The notes below the pieces were generated by a model that was given only the letters and a program-made list of their open reading frames with translations, did no database searches and was not told the DNA's origin. From Siphonodentalium dalli (Eukaryota; Mollusca; Scaphopoda; Gadilida; Siphonodentaliidae), in the NCBI GenBank assembly GCA_032622095.1, contig CP136064.1, forward strand, positions 39,046,426 through 39,110,425: 64,000 bases of DNA, read 5' to 3'. Within the stretch, counting starts at the first letter, position 1. Each line of letters opens with the position of its first letter. Both the position numbers and the translations under genes were made by a program. Shown piece after piece: positions 1 to 12,291 of this stretch.

Positions 1-2577
1 GTCCCTATCCCACAGTCACATGGAATGCGACTACAGTGAGAGTCCCTATCTCACAGTCACATGGAATGCGACTACAGTGAGAGTCCCTATCCCACAGTCA
101 CATGGAATGCGACTATAGTGAGAGTCCCTATCCCACAGTCACATGGAATGCGACTACAGTGAGAGTCCCTATCTCACAGTCACATGGAACGCGACTACAG
201 TGAGAGTCCCTATCCCACAGTCACATGGAATGCGACTACAGTGAGAGTCCCTATCTCACAGTCACATGGAATGCGACTACAGTGAGAGTCCCTATCCCAC
301 AGTCACATGGAATGCGACTACAGTGAGAGTCCCTATCTCACAGTCACATGGAATGCGACTACAGTGAGAGTCCCTATCCCACAGTCACATGGAATGCGAC
401 TATAGTGAGAGTCCCTATCCCACAGTCACATGGAATGCGACTACAGTGAGAGTCCCTATCTCACAGTCACATGGAACGCGACTACAGTGAGAGTCCCTAT
501 CCCACAGTCACATGGAATGCGACTACAGTGAGAGTCCCTATCTCACAGTCACATGGAATGCGACTACAGTGAGAGTCCCTATCCCACAGTCACATGGAAT
601 GCGACTATAGTGAGAGTCCCTATCCCACAGTCACATGGAATGCGACTACAGTGAGAGTCCCTATCCCACAGTCACATGGAACGCGACTACAGTGAGAGTA
701 CCTATCCCACAGTCACATGGAATGCGACTACAGTGAGAGTACCTATCCCACAGTCACATGGAATGCGACTATAGTGAGAGTCCCTATCCCACAGTCACAT
801 GGAATGCGACTACAGTGAGAGTCCCTATCCCACAGTCATATGGAATGCGACTACAGTGAGAGTCCCTATCCCACAGTCATATGCAATGCGACTACAGTGA
901 GAGTCCCTATCCCACAGTCATATGGAATGCGACTACAGTGAGAGTCCCTATCCCACAGTCACATGGAATGCGACTACAGTGAGAGTCCCTATCCCACAGT
1001 CACATGGAATGCGACTACAGTGAGAGTCCCTATCCCACAGTCATATGGAATGCGACTACAGTGATAGTCCCTATCCCACAGTCACATGGAATGCGACTAC
1101 AGTGAGAGTCCCTATCCCACAGTCACATGGAATGCGACTACAGTGAGAGTCCCTATCCCACAGTCACATGGAATGCGACTACAGTGAGAGTCCCTATCCC
1201 ACAGTCACATGGAATGCGACTACAGAGAGAGTCCCTATCCCACAGTCATATGGAATGCGACTACAGTGAGAGTCCCTATCCCACAGTCACATGGAATGCG
1301 ACTACAGTGAGAGTCCCTATCCCACAGTCACATGGAATGCGACTACAGTGAGAGTCCCTATCCCACAGTCACATGGAATGCGACTACAGTGAGAGTCCCT
1401 ATCCCACAGTCATATGGAATGCGACTACAGTGAGAGTCCCTATCCCACAGTCATATGGAATGCGACTACAGTGAGAGTCCCTATCCCACAGTCACATGGA
1501 ATGCGACTATAGTGAGAGTCCCTATCCCACAGTCACATGGAATGCGACTACAGTGAGAGTCCCTATCCCACAGTCATATGGAATGCGACTACAGTGAGAG
1601 TCCCTATCCCACAGTCATATGGAATGCGACTACAGTGAGAGTCCCTATCCCACAGTCATATGGAATGCGACTACAGTGAGAGTCCCTATCCCACAGTCAT
1701 ATGGAATGCGACTACAGTGAGAGTCCCTATCCCACAGTCATATGGAATGCGACTACAGTGAGAGTCCCTATCCCACAGTCATATGGAATGCGACTACAGT
1801 GAGAGTCCCTATCCCACAGTCATATGGAATGCGACTACAGTGAGGGTCCCTATCCCACAGTCACATGGAATGCGACTACAGTGAGGGTCCCTATCCCACA
1901 GTCACATGGAATGCGACTACAGTGAGAGTCCCTATCCCACAGTCACATGGAATGCGACTACAGTGAGAGTCCCTATCCCACAGTCACATGGAATGCGACT
2001 ACAGTGAGAGTCCCTATCCCAGTCACGTGGAATGCGACTACAGTGAGAGTCCCTATCCCACAGTCACATGGAATGCGACTACAGTGAGAGTCCCTATCCC
2101 ACAGTCACATGGAATGCGACTACAGTGAGAGTCCCTATCCCACAGTCACATGGAATGCAACTACAGTGAGAGTCCCTATCCCAGTCACATGGAATGCGAC
2201 TACAGTGAGAGTCCCTATCCCACAGTCACATGGAATGCGACTACAGTGAGAGTCCCTATCCCACAGTCATATGGAATGCGACTACAGTGAGAGTCCCTAT
2301 CCCAGTCACATGGAATGCGACTACAGTGAGAGTCCCTATCCCACAGTCACATGGCATGCGACTACAGTGAGAGTCCCTATCCCACAGTCATATGGAATGC
2401 GACTACAGTGAGAGTCCCTATCCCACAGTCACATGGAATGCGACTACAGTGAGAGTCCCTATCCCACAGTCACATGGAATGCGACTACAGTGAGAGTCCC
2501 TATCCCACAGTCACATGGAATGCGACTACAGTGAGAGTCCCTATCCCACAGTCACATGGAATGCGACTACAGTGAGA
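1..2577. repeat. 41-bp satellite/minisatellite array
   Basis: About 62 head-to-tail copies of a 41-bp unit (core GTCCCTATCCCACAGTCACA followed by TGGAATGCGACTACAGTGAGA) fill the left edge, and the window starts inside the array. Copies differ by a few recurrent substitutions (CCCACAG/CTCACAG, CACATGG/CATATGG, CTACAG/CTATAG). Three copies near 2018, 2172 and 2291 lack a CA dinucleotide (39 bp). Because 41 is not a multiple of three, one frame reads through as a 41-residue repeat; I regard that ORF as a by-product. Confidence 0.97.
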
Positions 2578-2590
2578 GGAACGGAAATTT

Positions 2591-3028
2591 GTGACCCGCC
2601 ATATCAAATCCAGTCGTAAGTCGGGATTTTTTTTACCCTGTGCCAATGCATTCTCTTATGTATGCGAGTCGACAATAGGTCGCATTGGCCTAAAAAAAAA
2701 TTACAATTATAATAATTTTTTCTTGTATTCTTTAACAATTTTATAATTTCACCCATACAGAGCCCCAGACAAATATGAGCAGACGACACTCTTCTATATG
2801 CTTCTATAATATGTGTGGGGCTCCCTGCAGGGTAATGTATGTTTTTTATTTTATGTCCTAAAAATTTTAAGAAACATTTATTTTAAAAAAATGATAAAAA
2901 ATTGTTAGGCCAATGCATTCTCTTATATATGCGAGGCGACCTATGGTCGACTCTCATATATAAGAAAATGCATTGGCACAGGGTAAAAAAAATCCCGACT
3001 TACGACTGGATTTGATATGGCGGGTCAC
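2591..3028. mobile_element. Foldback MITE with 45-bp TIRs and internal hairpins
   Basis: The ends are inverted copies of GTGACCCGCCATATCAAATC, continuing through CAGTCGTAAGTCGGGA and a T-run into ACCCTGTGCCAATGCATTC. ATTT lies immediately outside both ends and may be a 4-bp target duplication. Inside are two copies of a palindromic module (CCAATGCATTCTCTTATATA and its inverse). The left copy is damaged; the right copy, about 2908-2982, is almost complete. No coding capacity. Confidence 0.8.
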
Positions 3029-3424
3029 ATTTCAGAGAAAGTTGGACAGTGACAGCAAAAACCACAATACAGCATTCTTTTCAGATGATATATTTTGTTG
3101 ACATATAGTTTTTTTTTGGTCTTTTGTTAGCATTATGTGCCCCTGCCTACGCAAGGCGCATTAGTAAAAGTATCCCGGAACTCGTTATACAACAAATGAT
3201 TATATACTTTTCGTGTGCCTGTCAAAGGGGGTTCATTTCTTTCTTTTGTGAATTGGCATATCAATTGTTTGTCTTGAATAGGTTGTTTACACCCGAACCC
3301 ATGCAAGCAGTGCGTGGGTGCTTGTGGTTATTCTTTCACAAAAATATGAAACTGAAAGTCAATAGCCTTAACTTTATGGGGCGCCGTTCTTCTATTTATT
3401 ACCTATTTATCTATTATTTATCAA
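3029..3424. other. No supported gene
   Basis: An open frame of 115 codons crosses this stretch, but its composition is low-complexity and it shows no domain, splice context or family resemblance. I see nothing else here. Confidence 0.5.
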
Positions 3425-4510
3425 TAATTCATTTTGTGATATCACAAAATGCAAATGAAAATATAATATAAAAAAAATTGAATATATGATATCATTAAAT
3501 ATTTTATGATATCACAAAATTATTTCAAAATATCACTAATTCCAATTTGTGATATCATAAATTTATTTTTTGATATCACAAAATAGTCAGCATTTACTGA
3601 TATCACTAATTCGATTCTGTGATAACAATAAATAGAAAATGGCATAGCTGGACTGATATTCCTTCAACATTGTGATATCATTGAATCATTTTATGATATC
3701 ATAAAATCGATTTATTGATATCACTAACTGCTTACTTATTTATATTCGATTTTGTGATATCACAAAGTGAATTTATGATATCACTAATTAATTTTTTTTA
3801 TATCTTATAATCATTTTGTGATATAACTAATTCCCCAACATTTTATGATATCACGAAATCGCATTATTGATATCACCAAATGGTTATTTTGTAATGTCAA
3901 TAATTCGATTTTGCAATACCGAAAAACGAATTTATGATATCATATATTCGATTTTGTGATATCATGTATTCATTAAGCGACATCATAAAATTAATTGTTG
4001 ATATCACTAAATATGTAATAAAAAGAATGACGGCGCCAATGATTCCGTGATATCATAAAATCGAATATGTGATATCATAAAATGAAAGTGTCAATAAGAC
4101 TATAGCTCAACATGGATGAGGGATATTTTCATGTGTTAAAGTCATTAGAGAGATTAGAAGTGCGGAAAGATGGCTGCCAACGGCCATGTTTTAATCAAAC
4201 ATTGTTGAAACTCGATAGATCCCATCTAGAGGTGATCCTAAACATGCCTTAACAGACGCCAACCATGGCAATAGCTCAAACTTTCGTCAAGTTGAGCTAA
4301 AAACTAGCATTTATTGATATCACAAAATAACTATGTGATATCACTAATTCGAATTAGTGATATCATAAAATGAATTTAAGATACATGTACCATAAAATCG
4401 AATATATGATATCACAAAATGGAAAGCTTTTAGTGATATCAATAATTCGATTTTTTTAATATCATAAATTCATATTGTGATATTAATAAATATTTTATAT
4501 TCGTCAAGTT
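3425..4510. repeat. Degenerate array of TGATATCA palindromes
   Basis: More than 20 exact copies of the self-complementary octamer TGATATCA, usually followed by CAAAAT, CTAATT or TAAAAT, are spaced irregularly at about 15-50 bp on both sides of a small inserted element (4082-4300). Spacer sequence is AT-rich and diverged. Confidence 0.85.
4082..4300 (+). mobile_element. Short Helitron-like cassette with one repeat unit
   Basis: It starts with ATGAAAGTGTCAATAAGACT and ATAGCTCAAC, and ends with a hairpin, AATAGCTCAAACTTT...AAGTTGAGCTAA. These are the same head and tail that bound the two large 163-bp repeat arrays at 19087 and 23523. Between them lies one degenerate 163-bp-type unit (AAGATGGCTGCC...GGCCATG). 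It interrupts the TGATATCA array. I infer a non-autonomous Helitron/Helentron-type element. Confidence 0.7.
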
Positions 4511-5020
4511 GTGCCGAAAATAGAGCGTATCGAGGGAGCTGTGCGGTCGTTCTATAGAGTTTTCATTCTTTGTTTCTCTGGAAATAATGAGAATCTCAGC
4601 CATATGATATATGCACGGGGTCTCAATGACATTTGGAATGGATATTCACCCCGAGAAGACCCAAACTTGTATGCGTACTTATCCGAGATTTTGTTTAGCC
4701 TCCCAAGCAATCTGCTGAAACTCCGTTCTGTTAATCACCGTTTACCCACAAAAACAGGGAGGTAAAAACTGGAACTAAGGGGTGAGTGATAGAAATGTCT
4801 GTGAAGACGCTATCGGTGGTGCATTCCACTTTGTGATTGAATGTACCAAACTTGATGATCTATATATGACTAAATACATACCGGAATATCATTTGCTTTT
4901 GACTGTCCAAAAATATATGTTTTAGCACGACTATATATATCATGTGTATAGCTTGGATTCAAAAGACTGGAAACTTAATAAGTATATTGATTGACAACGT
5001 TGCTATGCATATGTAATAAA
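4511..5020 (+). pseudogene. LINE reverse-transcriptase C-terminal fossil
   Basis: The frame from 4511 ends in a peptide of the form KLRSVNHRLPTKTGR, then stops. A shifted frame around 4800-4890 reads EDAIGGAFHFVIECTKLDDL followed by TKYIPEYH. Both match, by memory of the family, the zinc-knuckle tail found after the reverse transcriptase in CR1/RTE-type LINEs (HRLP...GR, then F-H-F-x-x-E-C). Frameshifts and stops show it is dead. No 5' part is present. Confidence 0.7.
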
Positions 5021-5214
5021 GAATAAATTCAATGACTGCACACATTAATTTGGGTCTTCAGCAATAAAGCTAATCTCACGAGCAACAATTTGGAGAATGT
5101 GTAAATATTTCTATAATGCCTTTCTTCGTACTATCGGGGCTTATATACTCCGAAGGTTGTGTGCCTATAATGAAGTTCATAAAGGGGAACTTTATAGCAA
5201 TGACACATTTCTAA

Positions 5215-6050
5215 CTTACATGTAATACATGTTCCTTAAGAACGTATTTCACAGTATGTGAAGATCCCAGCTCGAAATTATTTCGTCTGAGTGTCCTTTT
5301 TGAGCCGATTTCACGATAAACATTGAATTGATCACCAGGCTGTACCAGGGGGGTATTCATTATTGTAACGTGCAAAGCAATACCGATCTGGGACCTTCAC
5401 CTTCTGTGAACATGCATCAACTATCATAAATGTATATCCACCCGTTATTTATTCAATGGTATAAAGTTCCCGGTCAGAACTTCAAAAAGTAAGCTTACAT
5501 GTAATAAATGTTCCTTAAGAACGTATTTCACAATATGTGAAGATCCCAGCTCGAAATTATTTCGTCTGAGCGTCCTTTTTGAGCCGATTTGACGATAAAC
5601 ATTGAATTGATCACCAGGCTGCACCAGGGGGATATTCATTATTGTAACGTGCAAAGCAATACCGATCTGGGACCTTCACCTTCTGTGAACATGCATCAAC
5701 TATCAGAAATGTATATCCCCCCGTTATTTATTCAATGGTATAAAGTTCCCGGTCAGAACTTCAAAAAGTAAGCTTGCATGTAATAAATGTTCCTTAAGAA
5801 CGTATTTCACAATATGTGAAGATCCCAGCTCGAAATGATTTCGTCTGAGCGTCCTTTTTGAGCCGATTTGACGATAAACATTGAATTGATCACCAGGCTG
5901 CACCAGGGGGGTATTCATTATTGTAACGTGCAAAGCAATACCGATCTGGGACCTTCACCTTCTGTGAACATGCATCAACTATCAGAAATGTATATCCCCC
6001 CGTTATTTATTCAATGGTATAAAGTTCCCGGTCAGAACTTCAAAAAGTTC
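5215..6050. repeat. Three tandem copies of a 279-bp unit
   Basis: Copies begin at 5215, 5494 and 5773 (each begins CTTACATGTAATA or CTTGCATGTAATA) and are nearly identical except for scattered substitutions. The period is divisible by three, so short ORFs recur on both strands at the same offset. These have no family resemblance and I do not call them genes. Confidence 0.92.
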
Positions 6051-7487
6051 CCAGGTACTGAAGATGTGGAATATTATCTCGTCGGACGTATAGCCAGAGT
6101 ATAGAGTCATGGCATGATCTAGTGATATTTCAGGCGTCTTGTTTCATATTTTCCTGGGAATCCACAGGGACACTGTTTTTTTTTTCATCATACCATTCTA
6201 AACCATCCAGACAAAACTCTGTAAATCGTTACATTTGACTTCAAAGTCACATGGATCGAACTTGACAAGTGCCAACTCAAATCACAGGCCCCTGCATGAG
6301 GAAAATTACTTTAAAATTCAGCTGTAAAATTTAGTAATTTCCCCCAGGGCCTGTGACTCAAATGTGAATAAGTGCACAGCAATGGTTACATTCCGCTGCT
6401 GTGCATCGATGTCTTGGGTGGTGGACTGCAATGATTCATATTATTGGTGGGAATTTTTCAGATAATAAGTTAAACAAACGACGCAAGGGACTACTCGTCA
6501 ATGAGTATTTAGTACAGAAAGGGTTAATTCGAAAGATGTCTTAATCTGGTTAATCCGATTATTCACATCCGATCTAAGATGACGAAGATACAGGTTTAGT
6601 TGTGCGTATTTTGCACTCCATATATAGTCCAGTGCATTTATGAGAAAAAATGCCAAACCCGGAACTAATTGCAACAGAATTTTTTTTTTGCTGGAATTAG
6701 TACATAAACCCTCCATAAACAACATACTAAAAATCGGCAAAAATCGGAAAAAGGAAAATTGGTGAATTTCGTGAAATAAATTTGGGAAAATTTGGTCAAA
6801 TCATCAATTTATGGATTTTCATGGATGTATATAAAAACAATCAAATTCACAAATCATACAAATAGCAGGTGTATTGTGTCGACCACAATTTCCTGAACCC
6901 AGTACTGAAAACCAGTCCCAGATTCATTACGTATTTTTCGAGTTGTGTGCCTTCAAAAACGCAGAATGAGCCAAATGCCGTATTATATGGTTAATTATTT
7001 TAAAAACTAGAGCAAAATTAATGACTTTTTCACTGTTTTAGTAATTTCCTCACTAGATTAAACACAAAATATTATTAATATGTGCATCTATAATTAAGAA
7101 GAAGATTATATTCTCAAACAAAATGCGTGTTCCATTGTATGGACTTAGCAATTTTGCCTCGGACACTGAACGTGTGTGATGAAATGCAATATTTGAGGTC
7201 ATGTAACTCAATAATTTAATACCCATATGCCATGCTTTTCTTATAACCTTTTAAGTATGTTGGATTGAACAAATTGTAAATGTATTAACAGGACATTATT
7301 TAAGAAAATCAACTTATGGCCCTTTGAATAATTAGTCTTAGCTTGTTTCCAAAGATGCCAGTTTGAGGCATTTTTGTCCAGTATAAAAGGTTTTGGGCCA
7401 TAAAAACAAAAAACAATGGGTGTTTTAATGTGTAAAATTATTTGCCGGCAGAAGAAAAGAACGGACACTGAAAACGTGTTAAATACG
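6051..7487. other. Noncoding stretch with one hairpin and a MITE end
   Basis: No gene is supported. Positions 6279-6358 form an imperfect hairpin (TCACAGGCCCCTGCATGAGG against its complement near CCCCCAGGGCCTGTGA). Around 6425-6528, a segment ending ...GAGTATTTAGTACAGAAAGGGTTAA resembles, in inverse orientation, the TTAACCCTTTCTATACTAAA terminus seen at 56746 and 63972, so it is probably one end of a TTAA-type MITE. Confidence 0.5.
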
Positions 7488-9842
7488 GAGCCCGGGAGGT
7501 GACAAGTGAACTCTGTTTTTTATTTCGCTATAAATAGGATTTCGTTATAACGAAATAAGATTCACTTATAAGACTTATAACGGAATAAGATATAGTTATA
7601 ACGAAATAAGACTTAACGGAATAAGGAAATAATTATTTCATTATAACGAAATAATATTTAGATATAACAAAGATTGCACTGGCGGTGCTAGCATACCCCC
7701 ATGCACTGTGGCAAATTCGAACCGTAGAATGGAAAATATGAACAAAACAATTTAACACTCAATTGCTTGCAATCATAATAGTGAATATTTATACCAAATT
7801 TCATTCATATCCACAACCGGTGGTGGAGATATGGACAAAAACCAGACACTTCCAATTCTACAAAGATGAACAAGTCTAGAACGGAAAAAAACAATTGAAC
7901 ACTCAATAAAACAATTGAACAATCAATTGATTGCACTCATAGTAGTGAACACCCACACCAATTTTCATTCAGATTTGTCAACTGGTGGTGGAGTAATCTG
8001 CTCGGATGGACAAAACAAAAACATTTCAGAAAAATAAAACCAATCAAGATGAATAATTCTAGAACGGAAAATCTGAAGAAGAAAAAACGATGGAACACTC
8101 CGTTGAATGCCCTCGATATAGTAGTGAACATCCATACCAAATTTCATTCAGATCCGACAACTGGTATAACCCCATTCTCTTCCAGAGCCCTAGTGGGGGC
8201 ATAATGAAATATTTGAGTGTGTAGTTCATTGTGATTTGGTGACTTGGTGCAGGCCTAGTTCCGACTCCACGACTTTAGTCACATGCACTGGCAGGTCCTC
8301 AGAAGTTGCAGAAAAAAACAAAAAATTTATCCCACCTCAATGTTACTTAGCCTAATCCTACATTTGGGTTGTGTCATTATTGGTCTGCAGACCTGTTTAT
8401 TTATAGTTGTAAAACTCGACTATATAAGTTCAAATTGCTCTTGTTCATACTAATTTTTCATGACATTAGACCTAAATAGTATAGGTGCGACAACACACAT
8501 AAGTTCGACAACACATATAAGTTACACGATTGTCTAAAAAGCACAATTGTGGTCCATGATGATTGATGACGGATTGTATCAGTTAATATAGGCAGATATA
8601 GAAATAACGAAAAAAGAGTTTGATATCTGTGAATGTGAAAATGAAAATGTTCGTATAGTCAAATTCAACTATATTCTATAGTGCAATATAACTATAATTA
8701 GATGGGATGTGACAGAACTGTCCATTTGAAGTACATATATTTGAGGGGTGCATCTCGCCTCCTAACTTTGGCCAAAATGTTCATCAGAAGGAAATCTCAG
8801 ACCAAAACAAGATTGAAATTGTTCTGGAATTTGGAATTTCCATCCATTATTTAAAGATGCATTATCAGAATTAACGCTCCTAAATTACTATATTATTCGA
8901 GTCGAGGAACCTTAAAGCTCAGGGTGATCAGATATAAATTTTTGAAGTTTGCTATTTCTCGAGATGTGCAATTATTTGTGGTCCAGAAAAACGTTGTCAA
9001 ACCACTGGTCAAACAGACAAAATTGAGGATGAAGATGGATAACTCTAAAATCAACTGGTAATACGGCCAAATGTCGTGATAGTCAAGTGATGATATAGCC
9101 ATATTTCGTTGAGCAAAATGTTGATAAATAACACGTTTTGGGAAATTTGATACCATAGTTGACAGTGGTTAGCCTTATTTTGTCGCAATTAATCGATTCT
9201 GATAACTAACGCATATTTTGAAGAAATGTCGTTGTATCTTGATGATATGGCCATCATATGGGGACTGTCGGTTATTAGTCCCGTTGGAAATTTTCATAGG
9301 GGGGTGTCATGTCGAAAGATGTTCAACAGTTCAGGTTTTCAAGATTCCAGTTGGAAATTCCAATGGAAATACCACTGACATTTCGGGCAGTTGGTATGTT
9401 ATGGTTCAAGGGATGATTCCAAGTCAGACAAACCCATTCCTAACGCCTTACAAAAACCCTCTATGAAGATTAAGTAATGGACATTCTTACTGAACCATTG
9501 CGTGCAATCTACATACACATAATTATTATAGTCAAATATGTTCATCTCTACATAGGGTAGCCCATATATATGTATGTGTGTGTATACGATTCGAAAAATC
9601 ATTCCGTTATATTGGTATCTTATTTCGTTATAATGATATCTTTTTTCGTTATAACGAAATATTATTTCATTATATCGATATCTTATTTCGTTATAACAAA
9701 ATATGAATTCGTTATAAGGATATATTTATTTTGTTATATAGAAATATAATTTTGTTATATTGTTTTCATATTTCGTTGTAACGAAATCTTATTTCGTTAT
9801 AATGAAATAAAAAAAAGAGTTCACTTCTCACCTCCCGGGCTC
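7488..9842. mobile_element. 2.36-kb foldback element with TTATAACGAAAT arms
   Basis: The left end reads GAGCCCGGGAGGTGACAAGT and the right end is its inverse (CACTTCTCACCTCCCGGGCTC). Both are followed inward by about 150-240 bp of repeated, self-complementary blocks of the type ATTTCGTTATAACGAAAT. No transposase is visible between the arms and I could not identify a clean target duplication. The interior includes a degenerate tandem (7690-8170) and a stretch near 8895-9150 similar to the MITE at 16477. Confidence 0.7.
7690..8170. repeat. About three degenerate 160-bp tandem units
   Basis: The block around TCTAGAACGGAAAA, CAATTGAACACTCAA and CCAAATTTCATTCAGATCCG recurs about three times with substantial divergence. 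It sits inside the 7488-9842 foldback element. Short minus-strand ORFs here follow the repeat and are not supported as genes. Confidence 0.6.
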
Positions 9843-10502
9843 GGTCGTTATATGTATATTGTTTCCTTCATGCTGCCTCATGAACAAACTAAGACTACAT
9901 TTATTCAAACACGACATACATCAACTGATTTGGATTGGCTAGGGGGAGGGAACAGCACACACAGGGATGACCATGGTTCGGCCCAGTGTAAGACATTTTT
10001 TTAAAATCTGAATCTGCAAATTTCAAAATCCTAACATCTAGACTGGCATCAAGCTTTCCAAGTGTTGGAAATTTCCAATCTGATATCCCCCTAAGGTTGG
10101 AAAATTTTCAACTGATTGCCATTTCAGTCAAAAATTTTGACCTAAAGTACGAAACTATGCAAATGTTGGTCTAAAAATAATTCCCCACTAATAAATTGTT
10201 GTAAAATGAAACTACACGAACAATTTCAACCTCTTGTTGGTGTGAAATGTCTAACTAATGTTGTGGCCTGTATGGGATTTCCAACTCTTGAGAATTTTGA
10301 CTAAAGTTGGGGATGACCCCCCCTCCCCCACTTGTTGCCACATCCCTGAGTGACACGCTCATTTCAATATATATAAAAGTAAAAATGCACATATTTCATT
10401 CAGACAAAAAAAATTGGACAAATTGAAATTATTAGTTATCTCCAGGCACCAAAACAAACCCGATTACATAGTCTAACAAGAGCACAGCCAGGTTTGGCTT
10501 AA
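9843..10502. other. Noncoding stretch
   Basis: No gene is supported. Several copies of a GTTGGAAATTTCCAA-like motif occur at 10040-10330. A similar motif reappears at 28285-28450, suggesting a diverged dispersed repeat. Confidence 0.4.
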
Positions 10503-10894
10503 CCCTTTACCCAACGGAAGGGCCCTGTGCCAATGTATTCTCTTATATATGCGAGTCGACCATAGGTCGCCTCGCATATATAAGAGAATGCATTGGCTTA
10601 ACACATTAAAAATTATAAAATTGTTAAAGAATGTAAGAAAAAATTGTAAAAAGTGTTAAAAAAAGATTTTTTTTAGGCCAATGCATTCTCTTATATATGC
10701 GAGGCGACCTATGGTCGACTCGCATATATAAGAGAATGCATTGGCACAGGGCATAACTGTAACCATCACAATGTGGTCAATGAGCCGGTTCCAATGATAT
10801 CCATATTTGTATGGTTTTATTGAGACAGACCGGAGATATTTTAGGCTGTTGAAGCTTTATTTGGGCGTTCGTGGCCGGTTTGTTGGGTAAAGGG
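10503..10894. mobile_element. piggyBac-like TTAA MITE, family A copy 1
   Basis: The element is 392 bp, flanked on each side by TTAA (10499-10502 and 10895-10898), with inverted ends CCCTTTACCCAAC / GTTGGGTAAAGGG. TTAA duplication plus CCC-starting ends is the piggyBac signature. Inside are two long palindromes (about 10527-10599 and 10676-10748) built from GCCAATGCATTCTCTTATAT, separated by an AT-rich spacer. There is no ORF, so it is non-autonomous. Confidence 0.88.
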
Positions 10895-10898
10895 TTAA

Positions 10899-11802
10899 TA
10901 TATGCCTGTTTGCAAAGTAAATAGTTGACATCTTTCAATTACATGTACTATCAGAGAAAATCAGGTACGAAACCTCAATTCGAATTTGACCTGTATTGTG
11001 AGGTAATATTAAACTAAAATACAAAATATGAGTCCAATAGAATAATGCAAAATATCATCTGTAAAGCAAGAATATGCAAAATTACTAAGTAGAAAAGGCC
11101 CACAACTCAGGAAAAAAAGCACCGAACCAAAATGTTGAAGGACAGACTGATGGACGGACGGACTAATCACATAATAAGGACCATAAAGTGTGTGGTCAGA
11201 ACCCAGAATTGAACTTAACTAGTATTTTGTGATTCTGTTAATCTGCAATTTTCCATGATTGAGGCTGCTAACAAGATAGAGTTCTCCTTCTTGGAATGCT
11301 CCGAATATATTCCTGCAGATTTATGTTATAAAAACAGACTCTAAAACTGTTCCATGAAAGTCATAAGAAATTCTAAATAAAATTTATATTAATTGATAGA
11401 ACTTCTCTGGACAGGTGTCCTCGATTCATATCTATTATTTTACGCCCAGAATCTATATAAAACTTGCACTTTGCGTCCATTGTGTGCATTGAGTTGAAAT
11501 TGGAAATACAGACAATAACACTGAGGCATTTAGACGTCCGTTATGTTGTATCCATTAATGCACACAACCAAGAGATTCTATTTCAATGCAAGCCATAATG
11601 GACAATGGATACTTTATATGGTAATTAAGCACATGCATAATGAAGTTTCTTGTTCTATATCTATAAAATATGGTGACTGTCTGCGAAGCGAAGGAACTTT
11701 GACGTGTATATATGTCAATAAAGTTTTAGTTATTGGGATTTGACAGGTTTGACATCAGTGTAGAATTCATGTATAACAGATAGATTGGTTTGCAATATTG
11801 CA
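10899..11802. other. No supported gene
   Basis: The stretch lies downstream of the 3' end of the small minus-strand gene. A 66-codon plus-strand ORF at 11543 has no recognisable features and I see no other structure. Confidence 0.45.
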
Positions 11803-11808
11803 TTTATT
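11803..11808 (-). promoter_or_regulatory. Candidate polyadenylation signal of the small gene
   Basis: AATAAA on the minus strand, about 330 nt downstream of the stop codon at 12134, a plausible 3' UTR length. It is a single hexamer match, so the assignment is tentative. Confidence 0.35.
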
Positions 11809-12133
11809 TGAATATCAGACTTATGCAATCCGAAGCCATGTGTTATAACACAATGCACTCCTGTGAACGATTAAACACAGACAGCGGATTGTGTCATCGC
11901 AGTCGTCTGAATTGTACTTTAACATTTCTTCACCAATGAAAGCTTTTTAACGACAAATATTCAGCTTGAATTGCAAGAAGGGGTATCAATCCAACTAGCA
12001 CATTATGTCTAAATTCTGCATCCAAATTTCATTCCATTCGTAACAGACCTTCAGAACTTCTCTCTATAACAATGCTTCGCTAATTAAATATATCAGCATT
12101 CAAACAATTTGTTCTGTCACTAGAATTATAAAA

Positions 12134-12291
12134 TCATGTCTGATTCCCTTTTTTAAGATCGTCATTTGCTTTACTAAAAGCTTCCATAACTTCTGGGTTG
12201 TCCTTTGCAAACTTTTCTGGTGTATTCTGTTTTAACCAATCTGAAGATTTTATCTGATCGTGAAGAGTTGAGAAGAGATCTTCCAAGCTTT
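12134..12291 (-). CDS. Small charged protein, last coding exon
   Basis: On the minus strand a pyrimidine-rich TTTTTTCACAG acceptor precedes 158 nt that complete a split Glu codon and encode 51 more residues, then TGA. The peptide begins ESLEDLFSTLHDQIKSSDWL and continues with a KFAKDNPEVMEAFSKANDDL helix-like stretch, ending KKGNQT. It is acidic/basic, probably helical, with no membrane segment or signal peptide. The phase (one nucleotide from exon 1, two here) fits the exon at 18121-18199 exactly, giving a 78-residue protein. I do not recognise the family. Genuine coding is supported by matching splice phase, consensus splice sites and a non-repetitive sequence surrounded by repeats. The whole gene is too short to appear as a single ORF. 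Confidence 0.75.

Noticed and set aside
1127-1351. Repeat protein encoded by the 41-bp satellite
   Set aside because: A 41-bp period cycles through all frames, giving an apparent 41-residue repeat by arithmetic; many copies contain disrupting changes.
1-2577. CRISPR array
   Set aside because: Units are contiguous 41-bp tandem copies without unique spacers, in a eukaryotic context.
3124-3471. 115-codon ORF before the palindrome array
   Set aside because: No domain, no splice sites and AT-driven composition; not distinguishable from chance.
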